This document shows, one piece after another, positions 43,225-51,163 of a stretch of 64,000 nucleotides of DNA. Position numbers and translations under genes: made by a program. Below the pieces are notes generated by a model. That model did not search any database. It was not told the DNA's origin and saw only the letters and a list, made by a program, of their open reading frames with translations. The stretch's first letter is position 1. The number at the start of each line of letters is the position of its first letter. Source of the stretch: Streptomyces sp. SJL17-4 (lineage in GTDB: Bacteria > Actinomycetota > Actinomycetes > Streptomycetales > Streptomycetaceae); assembly GCF_036826855.1 (NCBI RefSeq), contig NZ_CP104578.1, positions 3,038,001 to 3,102,000 of the forward strand, given 5' to 3'.

Positions 43225-44049
43225 TCACGCGGGCGTGCCCCGGTCCAGCTTCGACAGGTCCACCGTCTCGGCGGCGGGCGGGATCACGACCCGGACGGGC
43301 TTGTCGTAGTCGGAGAGCTGTATCTCGCCGGGTTCCTCGCCACCGGCCTTGACCATCTTCAGGATGTACGGCTTGCCCTCCTGGGAGACGGAGACGGTGG
43401 TGGTCTCGCCGTCGGTCTTCTTCTTCACCAGGTTCGCGACGGGGGTGCCGTCGACCTCGGAGTCGGGGCCCCTGGTCAGTCCGCGGCGCTCCTCCTTGTC
43501 GTCGCCGAGGTCGGCGAGGAGCGACTTCAGGTCGCAGACGCCGCTGAGGTCGGCGCTGCCGGCCTGCCCCGGGGCGATCTTCAGCCAGCGGCCCTTGACC
43601 AGCTCGATCGTGGCGTCGATCTGGGCGTCGGGCACCCCCTGGGAGGCCATGGAGACGCGCCAGAAGGGCTCGTCGCCCTTCATGTAGGTGATCCGATCGA
43701 TCTTGCGGAGCTCGGCGGTGCCGCCCTTGATCTTCATCACGCCGGTGCACTCGTCGCGGTCGTTCACGGCGAAGTCGATGTCGAGGGGCTGTCCCTCCGT
43801 GACGACCCGGCCGGTCATCCGGAGCGAGGTCGCCGACTGGGTCGCGGTGACCGCCCTGTCGCCGATCTCGTCGGCGGTGAGACCGGAGAACGGATCGGGC
43901 GACGGTGCCGACACCGAGGGTGCGGCGGCCGCGGCACCGGTCGTCGCGGCACCGCCCGTCGCGGCCCAGGCCGCGACGGGCGCGGGACCTGTGACGACGG
44001 CGACGGCGCAGACGACGGCCGCGACGCGGAGCTTTCGGTGGGACGCCAT
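43225..44049 (-). CDS. Secreted LppX/LprG-like protein
   Basis: The 274-residue product starts with a Sec signal peptide (Lys/Arg start, hydrophobic residues 9-30) followed by an Ala/Gly/Ser-rich segment. The mature part has beta-strand character ('SLRMTGRVVTEGQPLDIDFA', 'DRITYMKGDEPFWRV', 'LSDYDKPVRVVIPPA'), like the LolA/LppX-LprG fold that binds lipids in mycobacteria. No lipobox Cys is present, so it is probably secreted rather than lipidated. ATG at 44047-44049 has AGGAGG 8 nt upstream. It sits between adnA and adnB, which otherwise would be adjacent. Confidence 0.83.
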   Translation of the reverse strand: MASHRKLRVAAVVCAVAVVTGPAPVAAWAATGGAATTGAAAAAPSVSAPSPDPFSGLTADEIGDRAVTATQSATSLRMTGRVVTEGQPLDIDFAVNDRDECTGVMKIKGGTAELRKIDRITYMKGDEPFWRVSMASQGVPDAQIDATIELVKGRWLKIAPGQAGSADLSGVCDLKSLLADLGDDKEERRGLTRGPDSEVDGTPVANLVKKKTDGETTTVSVSQEGKPYILKMVKAGGEEPGEIQLSDYDKPVRVVIPPAAETVDLSKLDRGTPA

Positions 44050-44148
44050 GGGGGCCTCCTCGCGGTTTTCCCGAGCCCTGTCCACCAGGGTCTCCTCCCG
44101 CGCGCGTGCCTGCGACTCCGCGCCCCGGGGCCGTCCCGTCAGTCGACG

Positions 44149-47100
44149 TCAGTCGACGACCTGGCGGCCCTCCGGCTGGGCGCTGCACGAGGCGCGGAAC
44201 GAGCAGTTCGTGCAGTGCTGGCCGGTGGTGGGGGTGAAGCGCTCGTCGAGGACCCGGCCGGCGGCGTTGGCGAGCAGCTCGCCGACCCACTCGCCGGCGA
44301 GCGGTTCCTGCGCCTGGACCTTGGGGAGGGCGTCGCCGCCCTCCTTCTGCGGGGCGGCCTGCCGCAGCTGTACGAGCTCGGCGCCGCCGGGTTCCGGTCG
44401 CCTGCCGTCGAGGACCTCGTCGAGGGCGCCCTCGCGGACCGCGAGCTGGTAGACGGCGAGCTGCGGGTGGTGGGCGACCTCGTCCTTGGTGGGCGCGGAC
44501 TTGCCGGTCTTGAAGTCGACGACGTACGCGCGGCCCTGCTCGTCGGTCTCGACGCGGTCCATGGAGCCGCGGATGCGGACCTCGTACGCGCCCGCCTCCA
44601 GGGTCACGTCGAAGTCGTGCTCCGAGGCGGCCGGGGTGCGGCCGCCCCGGTCCATGACGTGCCAGCTCAGGAAGCGTTCGAGCGCCACGCGCGCGTTCTG
44701 CTTCTCCTGGGCCGACTTCCAGGGCGCGTCGAACGCGAGGGCGTCCCACACGGAGTCCAGCCGGGCCATGAGGACGTCGAGGTCGGCGGGGGTACGGCCG
44801 GAGGCGACCTCGTCGGCGAGGACGTGGACGACGTTGCCGAAACCCTGGGCCGCGGTGGCGGGGGCCGCGGCCTTGACCTCGCGGCCCAGGAACCACTGGA
44901 GGGAGCAGGTGCTCACCAGGTTGTCCAGGGAGCTCGGCGAGAGGGCGACGGGCCGGTCGCGGTCGCGCAGCGGCTCCGGGCCGCGGGTCGGCTCGAACAG
45001 TCCCCACCAGCGGTCCGGGTGCGCGGCCGGGACGAGCGGCTGGCCGTCCTCGTCGGTGAGCGCGGCGAGCTCGGCGAGGCGGTGGGCGGCGGCGTCGCGG
45101 AGCGCGGGCGAGGCGTCCGGGTCGACGGTGGTGGCGCGCAGTTCGGCGACCAGGGCGGACACGGCGAGGGGGCGGCGGGGGCGGCCTGGCACGTCCTTCG
45201 GCTCGGCGCCGAGCTCGGTGAGGAAGCGGGAGGGCTGGTCGCCGTCCTCCGCGGCGGCCTTCACGGCGGTGACGACGAGCCGGTCACGCGCGCGCGTGGC
45301 GGCCACGTAGAAGAGGCGGCGCTCCTCGGCGAGGAGGGCGCCGGGGGTGAGGGGCTCGGCGAGGCCGTCGCGGCCGATGCGGTCGGCCTCCAGGAGGGAG
45401 CCGCGGCGGCGCAGGTCGGGCCAGAGGCCCTCCTGGACCCCGGCGACGACGACGAGGCTCCACTCCAGGCCCTTGGAACGGTGGGCGGTCATGAGGCGGA
45501 CCGCGTCGGGGCGGGTGTGGCGGCGGGTGAGGGTGTCGGCGGCGATGTCCTGAGCGTCGAGCTCCTCGAGGAAGTTGAGGACGCCGCGGCCTCCGACGCG
45601 TTCCTCGGCGCGGGCGGCGGTCTCGAAGAGGGCGCAGACGGCGTCGAGGTCGCGGTCGGCGTTGCGCCCGGCGGGCCCGCCGCGGAGCGCGGCGCGCTCC
45701 AGGCGGCCGGGCCAGGGGGTGCGGCTCCAGAGCACCCAGAGGGCCTCCTCGGCGGTGCCGCCGGCCGCGAGGAGCGTCCGGGTCTCCTGGAGGAGCTGCC
45801 CGAGCCGCTGGGCACCGCGCGCGTACGCCGGATCGTGGGCGGCGAGGCGTTCGGGTTCGGCGAGGGCACGGGCGAGGAGGGTGTCGGAGGGTGCGGGGAC
45901 CTTGTTGCCTCCGGCGCGCTCCTCGTCGCGGAGGGCGCGGCCGAGGCGTCGCAGATCGGCCGGGTCCACTCCGGCGAGGGGCGAGGCGAGGAGTTCGAGT
46001 GCGGTTTCGACGGGGAGCCAGGTGGGGGCGGGTGCGGGCTCGACGGGTGCGGGCTCGACGCGCGCGGGGTCGACGGGTGCGGGCTCGACGGGTGCGGGCT
46101 CGACGCGCGCGGCGTCCGAAAGGGGCGCCGACGGTGCGGCGCCGTCGTGGGTTGTGCCCTCCCTCCCCCAGACTTCGTCCGGGGATGCCCCCATCGCCCT
46201 TGCGGAACGTTTGCCCACAACGGGGTCCGTCGCCGACACGGCCCGCAGCGCCAGCAGCAGTGGGGCCACCGCTGGTTCGTGGCGCAACGGCGTGTCCGCC
46301 GCGTCCGTTTCCACCGGGACTCCCGCCGAGGTGAGGGCGCGGCGGAGGGACGGCAGGGAGGCGGCGGCGCGGGTGAGGACGGCCATGTCCTGCCAGGGGA
46401 CGCCGTCCTCCAGGTGGGCGCGGCGCAGCAGGTCGGCGATGTTCTCGGCCTCCGCCGACGCCGTCGGGTACGTGTACGCCTCCGCCCCGCCCCCGTCCCG
46501 TACCGCCGTGAGGTCCCGGTGGGCGCGGACCTTGTCGGCGGGGAGCCGGGGCATCGGCATCCGCTGGGCGAGCAGCCGGGTCGCCTTGAGCAGCTCGGCG
46601 CCCGAGCGGCGCGCGGTGCGCAGGACCCGGACGTCCGCGCCGCCGAAGGACGCGGGGAAGTCGAGGATGCCGTTCACGTCGGCGCCCCGGAAGGCGTAGA
46701 TGGACTGGTCGGGGTCGCCGAAGGCGACGACCGTGCGGCGGCCGCCGGCCGCCAGCGCGTGCAGCAGCCGGACCTGTGCCGGGTCGGTGTCCTGGTACTC
46801 GTCGACGTAGATCGCGTCGTACGCGGGCAGGCTGATGTCCTCGGCGAGGAGCACGGCCCGGTGGACGAGTTCCGTGTAGTCGAGGACGCCCTGGAGGTCG
46901 AGGACGTCGAGGTACTCGGCGAGGAAGCCGGCCGCGGCCTTCCAGTCGGGCCGGCCGACCCGCTCCGCGAAGCGGGCGAGGGCGTCCGGTCCGAGGCCCA
47001 GCTCGCGGGAGCGCGCGAGGACGGCCCGTACCTCGTCGGCGAAGCCGCGGGTGGTGAGGCAGGCGCGGAGTTCGTCGGGCCAGCGGATGCTTCCGAGGCC

Positions 47101-47607
47101 GGCCTTCTCCAGGTCGATGTGGCCGGCGAGCAGTTCCCGTACGGCCAGGTCCTGCTCGGGTCCGGAGAGCAGCCGCAGCGGTTCGGCGAAGAGTTCGGCG
47201 TCCTGGTGGGCGCGGATCAGGGCGTAGCAGTAGGAATGGAAGGTGGTGGCCTGCGGCGGGCGCCGACCGCCGAGCCGGGCGGCCATGCGGTCGCGGAGTT
47301 CGACGGCGGCCTTGCGGCTGAAGGTGAGCACGAGGAGCCGTTCGGGGTCGGCGCCCTGCTCCATCCGGGCGGCGACGGCCTCGACGAGGGTCGTCGTCTT
47401 GCCGGTGCCGGGTCCGGCGAGGACGAGAAGAGGTCCGCCGCCGTGGTCAACCACTTCGCGTTGGGTTGCGTCCAGCTGAGGGGGATCCATCGGGGCCGGC
47501 GTGGTACGCACCAGTCGGTACGCGCCCGGGTTCCGCTGCCGGCCCGAACCCGGGTACGGCTGTCCCTGGTACGGCGGCGTACGCCGGGTGGTCGAGGAGG
47601 TACTCAC
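44149..47607 (-). CDS. adnA: AdnA-type UvrD helicase with Fe-S nuclease domain
   Basis: A 1152-residue SF1A helicase: Walker A 'GPGTGKT' (65-71), 'TFSRKAAVEL', 'IYVDEYQDTDP', 'GDPDQSIYAF', 'MTAHRSKGLEWSLV' and 'LFYVAATRAR'. The C-terminal RecB-family nuclease has 'GSMDRVETD' and 'YVVDFKTGKS'. A first Cys in 'STCSLQWF' and 'CTNCSFRASC' near the end are spaced as in AddB-type 4Fe-4S nucleases. It should pair with AdnB to resect double-strand ends. Residues about 463-486 come from the dispersed hairpin repeat, followed by Pro-Ala-Pro-Val-Glu repeats (about 498-525). GTG at 47605-47607 is the likely start; its ribosome-binding site is weak. Confidence 0.92.
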   Translation of the reverse strand: MSTSSTTRRTPPYQGQPYPGSGRQRNPGAYRLVRTTPAPMDPPQLDATQREVVDHGGGPLLVLAGPGTGKTTTLVEAVAARMEQGADPERLLVLTFSRKAAVELRDRMAARLGGRRPPQATTFHSYCYALIRAHQDAELFAEPLRLLSGPEQDLAVRELLAGHIDLEKAGLGSIRWPDELRACLTTRGFADEVRAVLARSRELGLGPDALARFAERVGRPDWKAAAGFLAEYLDVLDLQGVLDYTELVHRAVLLAEDISLPAYDAIYVDEYQDTDPAQVRLLHALAAGGRRTVVAFGDPDQSIYAFRGADVNGILDFPASFGGADVRVLRTARRSGAELLKATRLLAQRMPMPRLPADKVRAHRDLTAVRDGGGAEAYTYPTASAEAENIADLLRRAHLEDGVPWQDMAVLTRAAASLPSLRRALTSAGVPVETDAADTPLRHEPAVAPLLLALRAVSATDPVVGKRSARAMGASPDEVWGREGTTHDGAAPSAPLSDAARVEPAPVEPAPVDPARVEPAPVEPAPAPTWLPVETALELLASPLAGVDPADLRRLGRALRDEERAGGNKVPAPSDTLLARALAEPERLAAHDPAYARGAQRLGQLLQETRTLLAAGGTAEEALWVLWSRTPWPGRLERAALRGGPAGRNADRDLDAVCALFETAARAEERVGGRGVLNFLEELDAQDIAADTLTRRHTRPDAVRLMTAHRSKGLEWSLVVVAGVQEGLWPDLRRRGSLLEADRIGRDGLAEPLTPGALLAEERRLFYVAATRARDRLVVTAVKAAAEDGDQPSRFLTELGAEPKDVPGRPRRPLAVSALVAELRATTVDPDASPALRDAAAHRLAELAALTDEDGQPLVPAAHPDRWWGLFEPTRGPEPLRDRDRPVALSPSSLDNLVSTCSLQWFLGREVKAAAPATAAQGFGNVVHVLADEVASGRTPADLDVLMARLDSVWDALAFDAPWKSAQEKQNARVALERFLSWHVMDRGGRTPAASEHDFDVTLEAGAYEVRIRGSMDRVETDEQGRAYVVDFKTGKSAPTKDEVAHHPQLAVYQLAVREGALDEVLDGRRPEPGGAELVQLRQAAPQKEGGDALPKVQAQEPLAGEWVGELLANAAGRVLDERFTPTTGQHCTNCSFRASCSAQPEGRQVVD
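46031..46110 (-). repeat. 15-bp tandem repeats in adnA encoding VEPAP units
   Basis: GGTGCGGGCTCGACG is repeated about five times with small changes (GGTGCGGGCTCGACG/CGCGCGGGGTCGACG) at 46031-46110. In the AdnA frame it encodes repeated Val-Glu-Pro-Ala-Pro / Val-Asp-Pro-Ala-Arg. It lies 40 bp from the dispersed hairpin element. Confidence 0.85.
46151..46221 (-). repeat. Dispersed hairpin element inserted in adnA
   Basis: A 71-bp segment beginning GTTGTGCCCTCC and ending TTGCCCACAAC, with core CTCCCCCAGACTTCGTCCGG then GGATGCCCCC. Same ends, order and orientation as the element in adnB. It is translated in frame as 'VVGKRSARAMGASPDEVWGR'. Confidence 0.85.
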
Positions 47608-47831
47608 GTGGGTCGCCGGTCCTGGTGGGAGTGGTGGTGCGGGTGAGGCGGCCGTCCGCCGCGGCCGGCCGTCGGGCTCGCCGGCCCGCCGTCGCCTCGG
47701 GAGACGCGAACGTCGACGTTACGCGAAACGGCCCGCCGCCGAGCCGTACTCCGCGCCCCGTTCCGTACCGCGTACGTCCCGTCCGGCGCCGCTCACGCCG
47801 TGTCCCGCCCGGTCGTCCCCGGTCGGCGCGC

Positions 47832-48188
47832 TCAGGTGTGAGTTCCGTCCCAGCGCGCCCGCCGCATGTCGATCCTGGGCAGGTGTCCCTCGGCCGCCGG
47901 ACCCCGCTCGCGCAGCGGCGTGCCCTCCTCGCGGTAGTGGTCGAGGGCCCTCAGCTCGTGCCCGGGGAGCAGCGTGCCGTCCGCGCGGACCACCCGCCAC
48001 CAGGGCGCCGTCCCGCCGTACAGGGCCATGACCCGGCCGACCTGGCGGGGCCCGCCCTCGCCCAGCCATTCGGCGACGTCGCCGTAGGTCATCACCCGGC
48101 CGGGCGGGATCCCGTCGGCGACGTCGAGCACCCGCTCCGCGTACTCGGGCAGTTCTCCGGTCTCCCCCACGGGCACCTCCATGCTCAT
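47832..48188 (-). CDS. Alkyltransferase-like (ATL) protein
   Basis: The 118-residue protein has the DNA-binding fold of O6-alkylguanine alkyltransferases ('GRVMTYGDVAEWLG', 'GPRQVGRVMALYGG'), but the active-site Pro-Cys-His-Arg is replaced by Pro-Trp-Trp-Arg. ATL proteins lack alkyl transfer. They bind O6-alkylguanine and flag it for nucleotide excision repair. ATG at 48186-48188 follows a GGGGCGG run; ATGs at 48197 and 48182 are alternatives. It lies upstream of adnA on the same strand with 224 bp between. That gap holds a perfect AACGTCGACGTT palindrome (47709-47720). Confidence 0.9.
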   Translation of the reverse strand: MSMEVPVGETGELPEYAERVLDVADGIPPGRVMTYGDVAEWLGEGGPRQVGRVMALYGGTAPWWRVVRADGTLLPGHELRALDHYREEGTPLRERGPAAEGHLPRIDMRRARWDGTHT

Positions 48189-48275
48189 CCGCCCCATCCT
48201 GCCTCACCCCACCGACATGGCCCTGATGCCTCCGTGCGGCGGCTCTTCGTGCCACCATCGTGCGGGCGGTGACTG

Positions 48276-51041
48276 GTGATACGAGATCAAGAGCGACAAG
48301 TACAAGAACCAGAGCAAGAACAACAGCAGGACCTACAGCCGCGACAACAGCGAGAACGAGAACGACAAGACGCGCATGCAGAGACGGACATGGTGATGGC
48401 CCCGGACACCCAGCCCCCCGAGGAGGGCAAGGCCGACGTGCCCGAGCGGGTCTCCGGCGACGAACCGCTGCTCGCCGCCCGCGTCCACCGGCCCTCGGAC
48501 CTGATGCGGCTGCTCGCCGGTCTGCTCGCCATCGGGCTCGTCATCGCCGTCGCCGCGTTCGCCCACGCGACGACCTCGGGCCTCGAGGAGGACATCAACA
48601 AGGGCGCCGTCGGCGCACCCGATGTCTTCGTCAAGATCGCCGGTCTCGTCTCCTCCATCGCCGTCCTGCTCGTCCCCGTAGCCTTCGCCATCGAACGCCT
48701 GATCAAACGTGACGGGCTGCGCATCGCGGACGGCGTCCTCGCCGCCGTGCTCGCGCACGGCCTCACCCTCGCCACCGACCTCTGGGTCGCCCAGGCCGCC
48801 CCCGGCACCATCCAGGACGCGCTGACCCAGCCGGCGTCCGGGGGCGGGCTCACCGACCCCGTGCACAACTACCTCGCGCCGGTGATCGCGTACATGACCG
48901 CCGTCGGCATGGCCCGCAGGCCGCGCTGGCGGGTGTCGCTCTGGGTGGTGCTGCTGCTCGACGCCTTCACCATGCTGGTGGCCGGCTACACCACCGCGCT
49001 CTCGATCGTCCTGACCGTCCTGATCGGCTGGACGGTGGCGTACGGCACGCTGTACGCGGTCGGCTCCCCCAACGTCCGGCCCACCGGACAGACCCTCCTC
49101 GCCGGTCTGCGCCGGGTCGGCTTCCGGCCGGTCACGGCGCTGCGCGCCGAGGGCGTGCCCGACTCGTCGGACAGCGGCGACCGGGGCCGCCGGTACATCG
49201 TGACCCTGGAGGACGGGCCTCCGCTCGACGTCACCGTCGTCGACCGCGAGCAGCAGGCACACGGCTTCTTCTACCGCGCGTGGCGGCGGATCACCCTGCG
49301 GACGATCACCACCCGCCGGTCGATCGTCTCGCTGCGGCAGGCCCTGGAGCAGGAGGCGCTCCTCGCGTACGCGGCGATCGCCGCCGGGGCGAACGCGCCG
49401 AAGCTGATCGCCACCTCCGAGCTCGGCCCGGACGCCGTGATGCTCGTCTACGAGCACATCGGCGGCCGCAGCCTCGACTCGCTCGACGACGACGACATCA
49501 CCGACGAGCTGGTCCGCAGCGCCTGGCGGCAGGTACGGGCGCTCCAGTCGCGCCGGATCGCGCACCGCCGACTCACGGGCGACGCGATTCTGGTGGATCG
49601 TTCCGGCAGGGTGATCCTCACCGATCTGCGGGGCGGCGAGATCGCGGCCGGCGACCTGATCCTGCGGATGGACATCGCCCAGCTGCTCACCACCCTCGGT
49701 CTGCGGGTCGGTGCCGAGCGCACGGTCGCCGCGGCCGTCGAGGTGCTCGGCCCGGACGCCGTCGCCGACTGCCTGCCGCTGCTCCAGCCGATCGCGCTGA
49801 GCCGCTCCACGCGCGCGACGCTGCGGAAACGGGCCCGGGAACGGTCGGCCCGCGAGCGGGAGGCCGTGCTCGCGGCCTCGGAGACGGCCAAGCACGAGCG
49901 GGAACTGGCGAAGGCCCAGGCCGCGGAGGCCGCCGCGGCCCCGACAGCCGTACGGGCGGAGACCAAGGCCGAGAAGAAGGCGGACAAGAAGGCCGAGAAG
50001 CGGGCCCTGGACACGGCGCTCGACGAGGCCCGCGAGGAGGACCTGCTGGCCCAGATCCGGCAGCAGGTGCTCCTGATCCGCCCGCAGGCGCCGGCCGAGC
50101 CGGTCCGGCTCGAGCGGATCAAGCCGCGGACCCTGGTCAGTCTGATCGCGGGCGCGGTCGCCGCCTACTTCCTGCTGTCGCAGATCTCCCGGACGCCGCT
50201 GTCGACGATCAGCGAGGCGGACTGGCGGTGGGTGGCGGCCGCGGTGCTGTTCTCCGCGGTCAGCTATGTGGCGGCGGCGATGAGCCTGCTCGGCTTCGTG
50301 CCGGAGCGGGTCGGGTTCTGGCGGACGGTGGTGGCGCAGGTCGCCGGCTCGTTCGTGAAGATCGTCGCCCCGGCGGCGGTCGGCGGTGTCGCCCTGAACA
50401 CCCGCTTCCTCCAGCGCTCGGGGGTACGGCCGGGCCTCGCGGTGGCGAGCGTCGGCGCCTCCCAGCTCTTCGGCCTCGGGGCGCACATCCTGCTCCTGCT
50501 CGCCTTCGGCTATCTGACGGGAACGGAGCGGTCGCAGTCCTTCACCCCGTCGAGGACGGTCATCGCCGGTCTCCTCACCGTCGCGGTGCTCGTGCTCGTC
50601 GTGACGGCGATCCCGTTCATGCGGAAGTTCGTCTCGACCCGGCTGCGCTCGCTCTTCGCGGGTGTGGTGCCGCGCATGCTGGACGTGCTCCAGCGGCCGA
50701 TGAAGCTGGTCACCGGCATCGGCGGGATGCTGCTGCTCACCCTCACCTTCGTGCTCTGCCTGGACGCCTCGATCCGGGCCTTCGACCACAACAACGTGTC
50801 GATCAGCTACGCGAGCGTGGCGGTCGTCTTCCTCGCGGGCAACGCGCTCGGCTCGGCGGCGCCGACCCCGGGCGGCGTGGGAGCGGTCGAGACCGCGCTC
50901 ACCATCGGCCTGGTGGCCGTCGGCCTCCCCATCGAGGTCGCCACCCCGGCCGTCCTGCTCTACCGCCTGCTGACCCTGTGGATCCCGGTCCTCCCGGGCT
51001 GGCTCTGCTTCAACTGGCTGACGAAGCGCGAGGCGCTGTAG
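48276..51041 (+). CDS. Large membrane protein: pseudokinase-like domain plus LPG-synthase-type flippase domain
   Basis: The 921-codon frame encodes an N-terminal membrane part (about residues 75-245, six helices), a cytosolic kinase-like domain (about 290-520) and a C-terminal YbhN/LPG-synthase (UPF0104) membrane domain with the signature 'GNALGSAAPTPGGVGAVE'. In the kinase-like part HRD is replaced by 'AHRRLTGDAIL' and DFG by 'DLRGG', so it is probably a pseudokinase. A Lys/Glu/Ala-rich coil links the halves. The GTG at 48276 gives a Gln/Arg/Glu-rich, A-rich N-terminus with non-Streptomyces codon use; ATG at 48390 is a likely true start. Its role in lipid handling is inferred. Confidence 0.85.
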   Translation: MIRDQERQVQEPEQEQQQDLQPRQQRERERQDAHAETDMVMAPDTQPPEEGKADVPERVSGDEPLLAARVHRPSDLMRLLAGLLAIGLVIAVAAFAHATTSGLEEDINKGAVGAPDVFVKIAGLVSSIAVLLVPVAFAIERLIKRDGLRIADGVLAAVLAHGLTLATDLWVAQAAPGTIQDALTQPASGGGLTDPVHNYLAPVIAYMTAVGMARRPRWRVSLWVVLLLDAFTMLVAGYTTALSIVLTVLIGWTVAYGTLYAVGSPNVRPTGQTLLAGLRRVGFRPVTALRAEGVPDSSDSGDRGRRYIVTLEDGPPLDVTVVDREQQAHGFFYRAWRRITLRTITTRRSIVSLRQALEQEALLAYAAIAAGANAPKLIATSELGPDAVMLVYEHIGGRSLDSLDDDDITDELVRSAWRQVRALQSRRIAHRRLTGDAILVDRSGRVILTDLRGGEIAAGDLILRMDIAQLLTTLGLRVGAERTVAAAVEVLGPDAVADCLPLLQPIALSRSTRATLRKRARERSAREREAVLAASETAKHERELAKAQAAEAAAAPTAVRAETKAEKKADKKAEKRALDTALDEAREEDLLAQIRQQVLLIRPQAPAEPVRLERIKPRTLVSLIAGAVAAYFLLSQISRTPLSTISEADWRWVAAAVLFSAVSYVAAAMSLLGFVPERVGFWRTVVAQVAGSFVKIVAPAAVGGVALNTRFLQRSGVRPGLAVASVGASQLFGLGAHILLLLAFGYLTGTERSQSFTPSRTVIAGLLTVAVLVLVVTAIPFMRKFVSTRLRSLFAGVVPRMLDVLQRPMKLVTGIGGMLLLTLTFVLCLDASIRAFDHNNVSISYASVAVVFLAGNALGSAAPTPGGVGAVETALTIGLVAVGLPIEVATPAVLLYRLLTLWIPVLPGWLCFNWLTKREAL

Positions 51042-51163
51042 GGCCTGTCCGGTCGGGCCCCGGGCGGCGCGGTCGGGCCCCGGGCGGCGCGGTCGTGTCC
51101 GCGTGCCACCCGCATGGCCCCCCGTCCCGCGCGGCGGCGGGGGCCGCGGCCCACCATGGGCCT

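Noticed and set aside
39436..47646. Very long plus-strand frames (over 1100 and 1600 codons) opposite adnB and adnA
   Set aside because: They arise from GC bias; composition is Gly/Val/Glu/Leu-rich without domains, while helicase motifs are clear on the other strand.
47709..47720. Insertion-sequence end upstream of adnA
   Set aside because: A lone palindrome without terminal repeats, target duplication or transposase.
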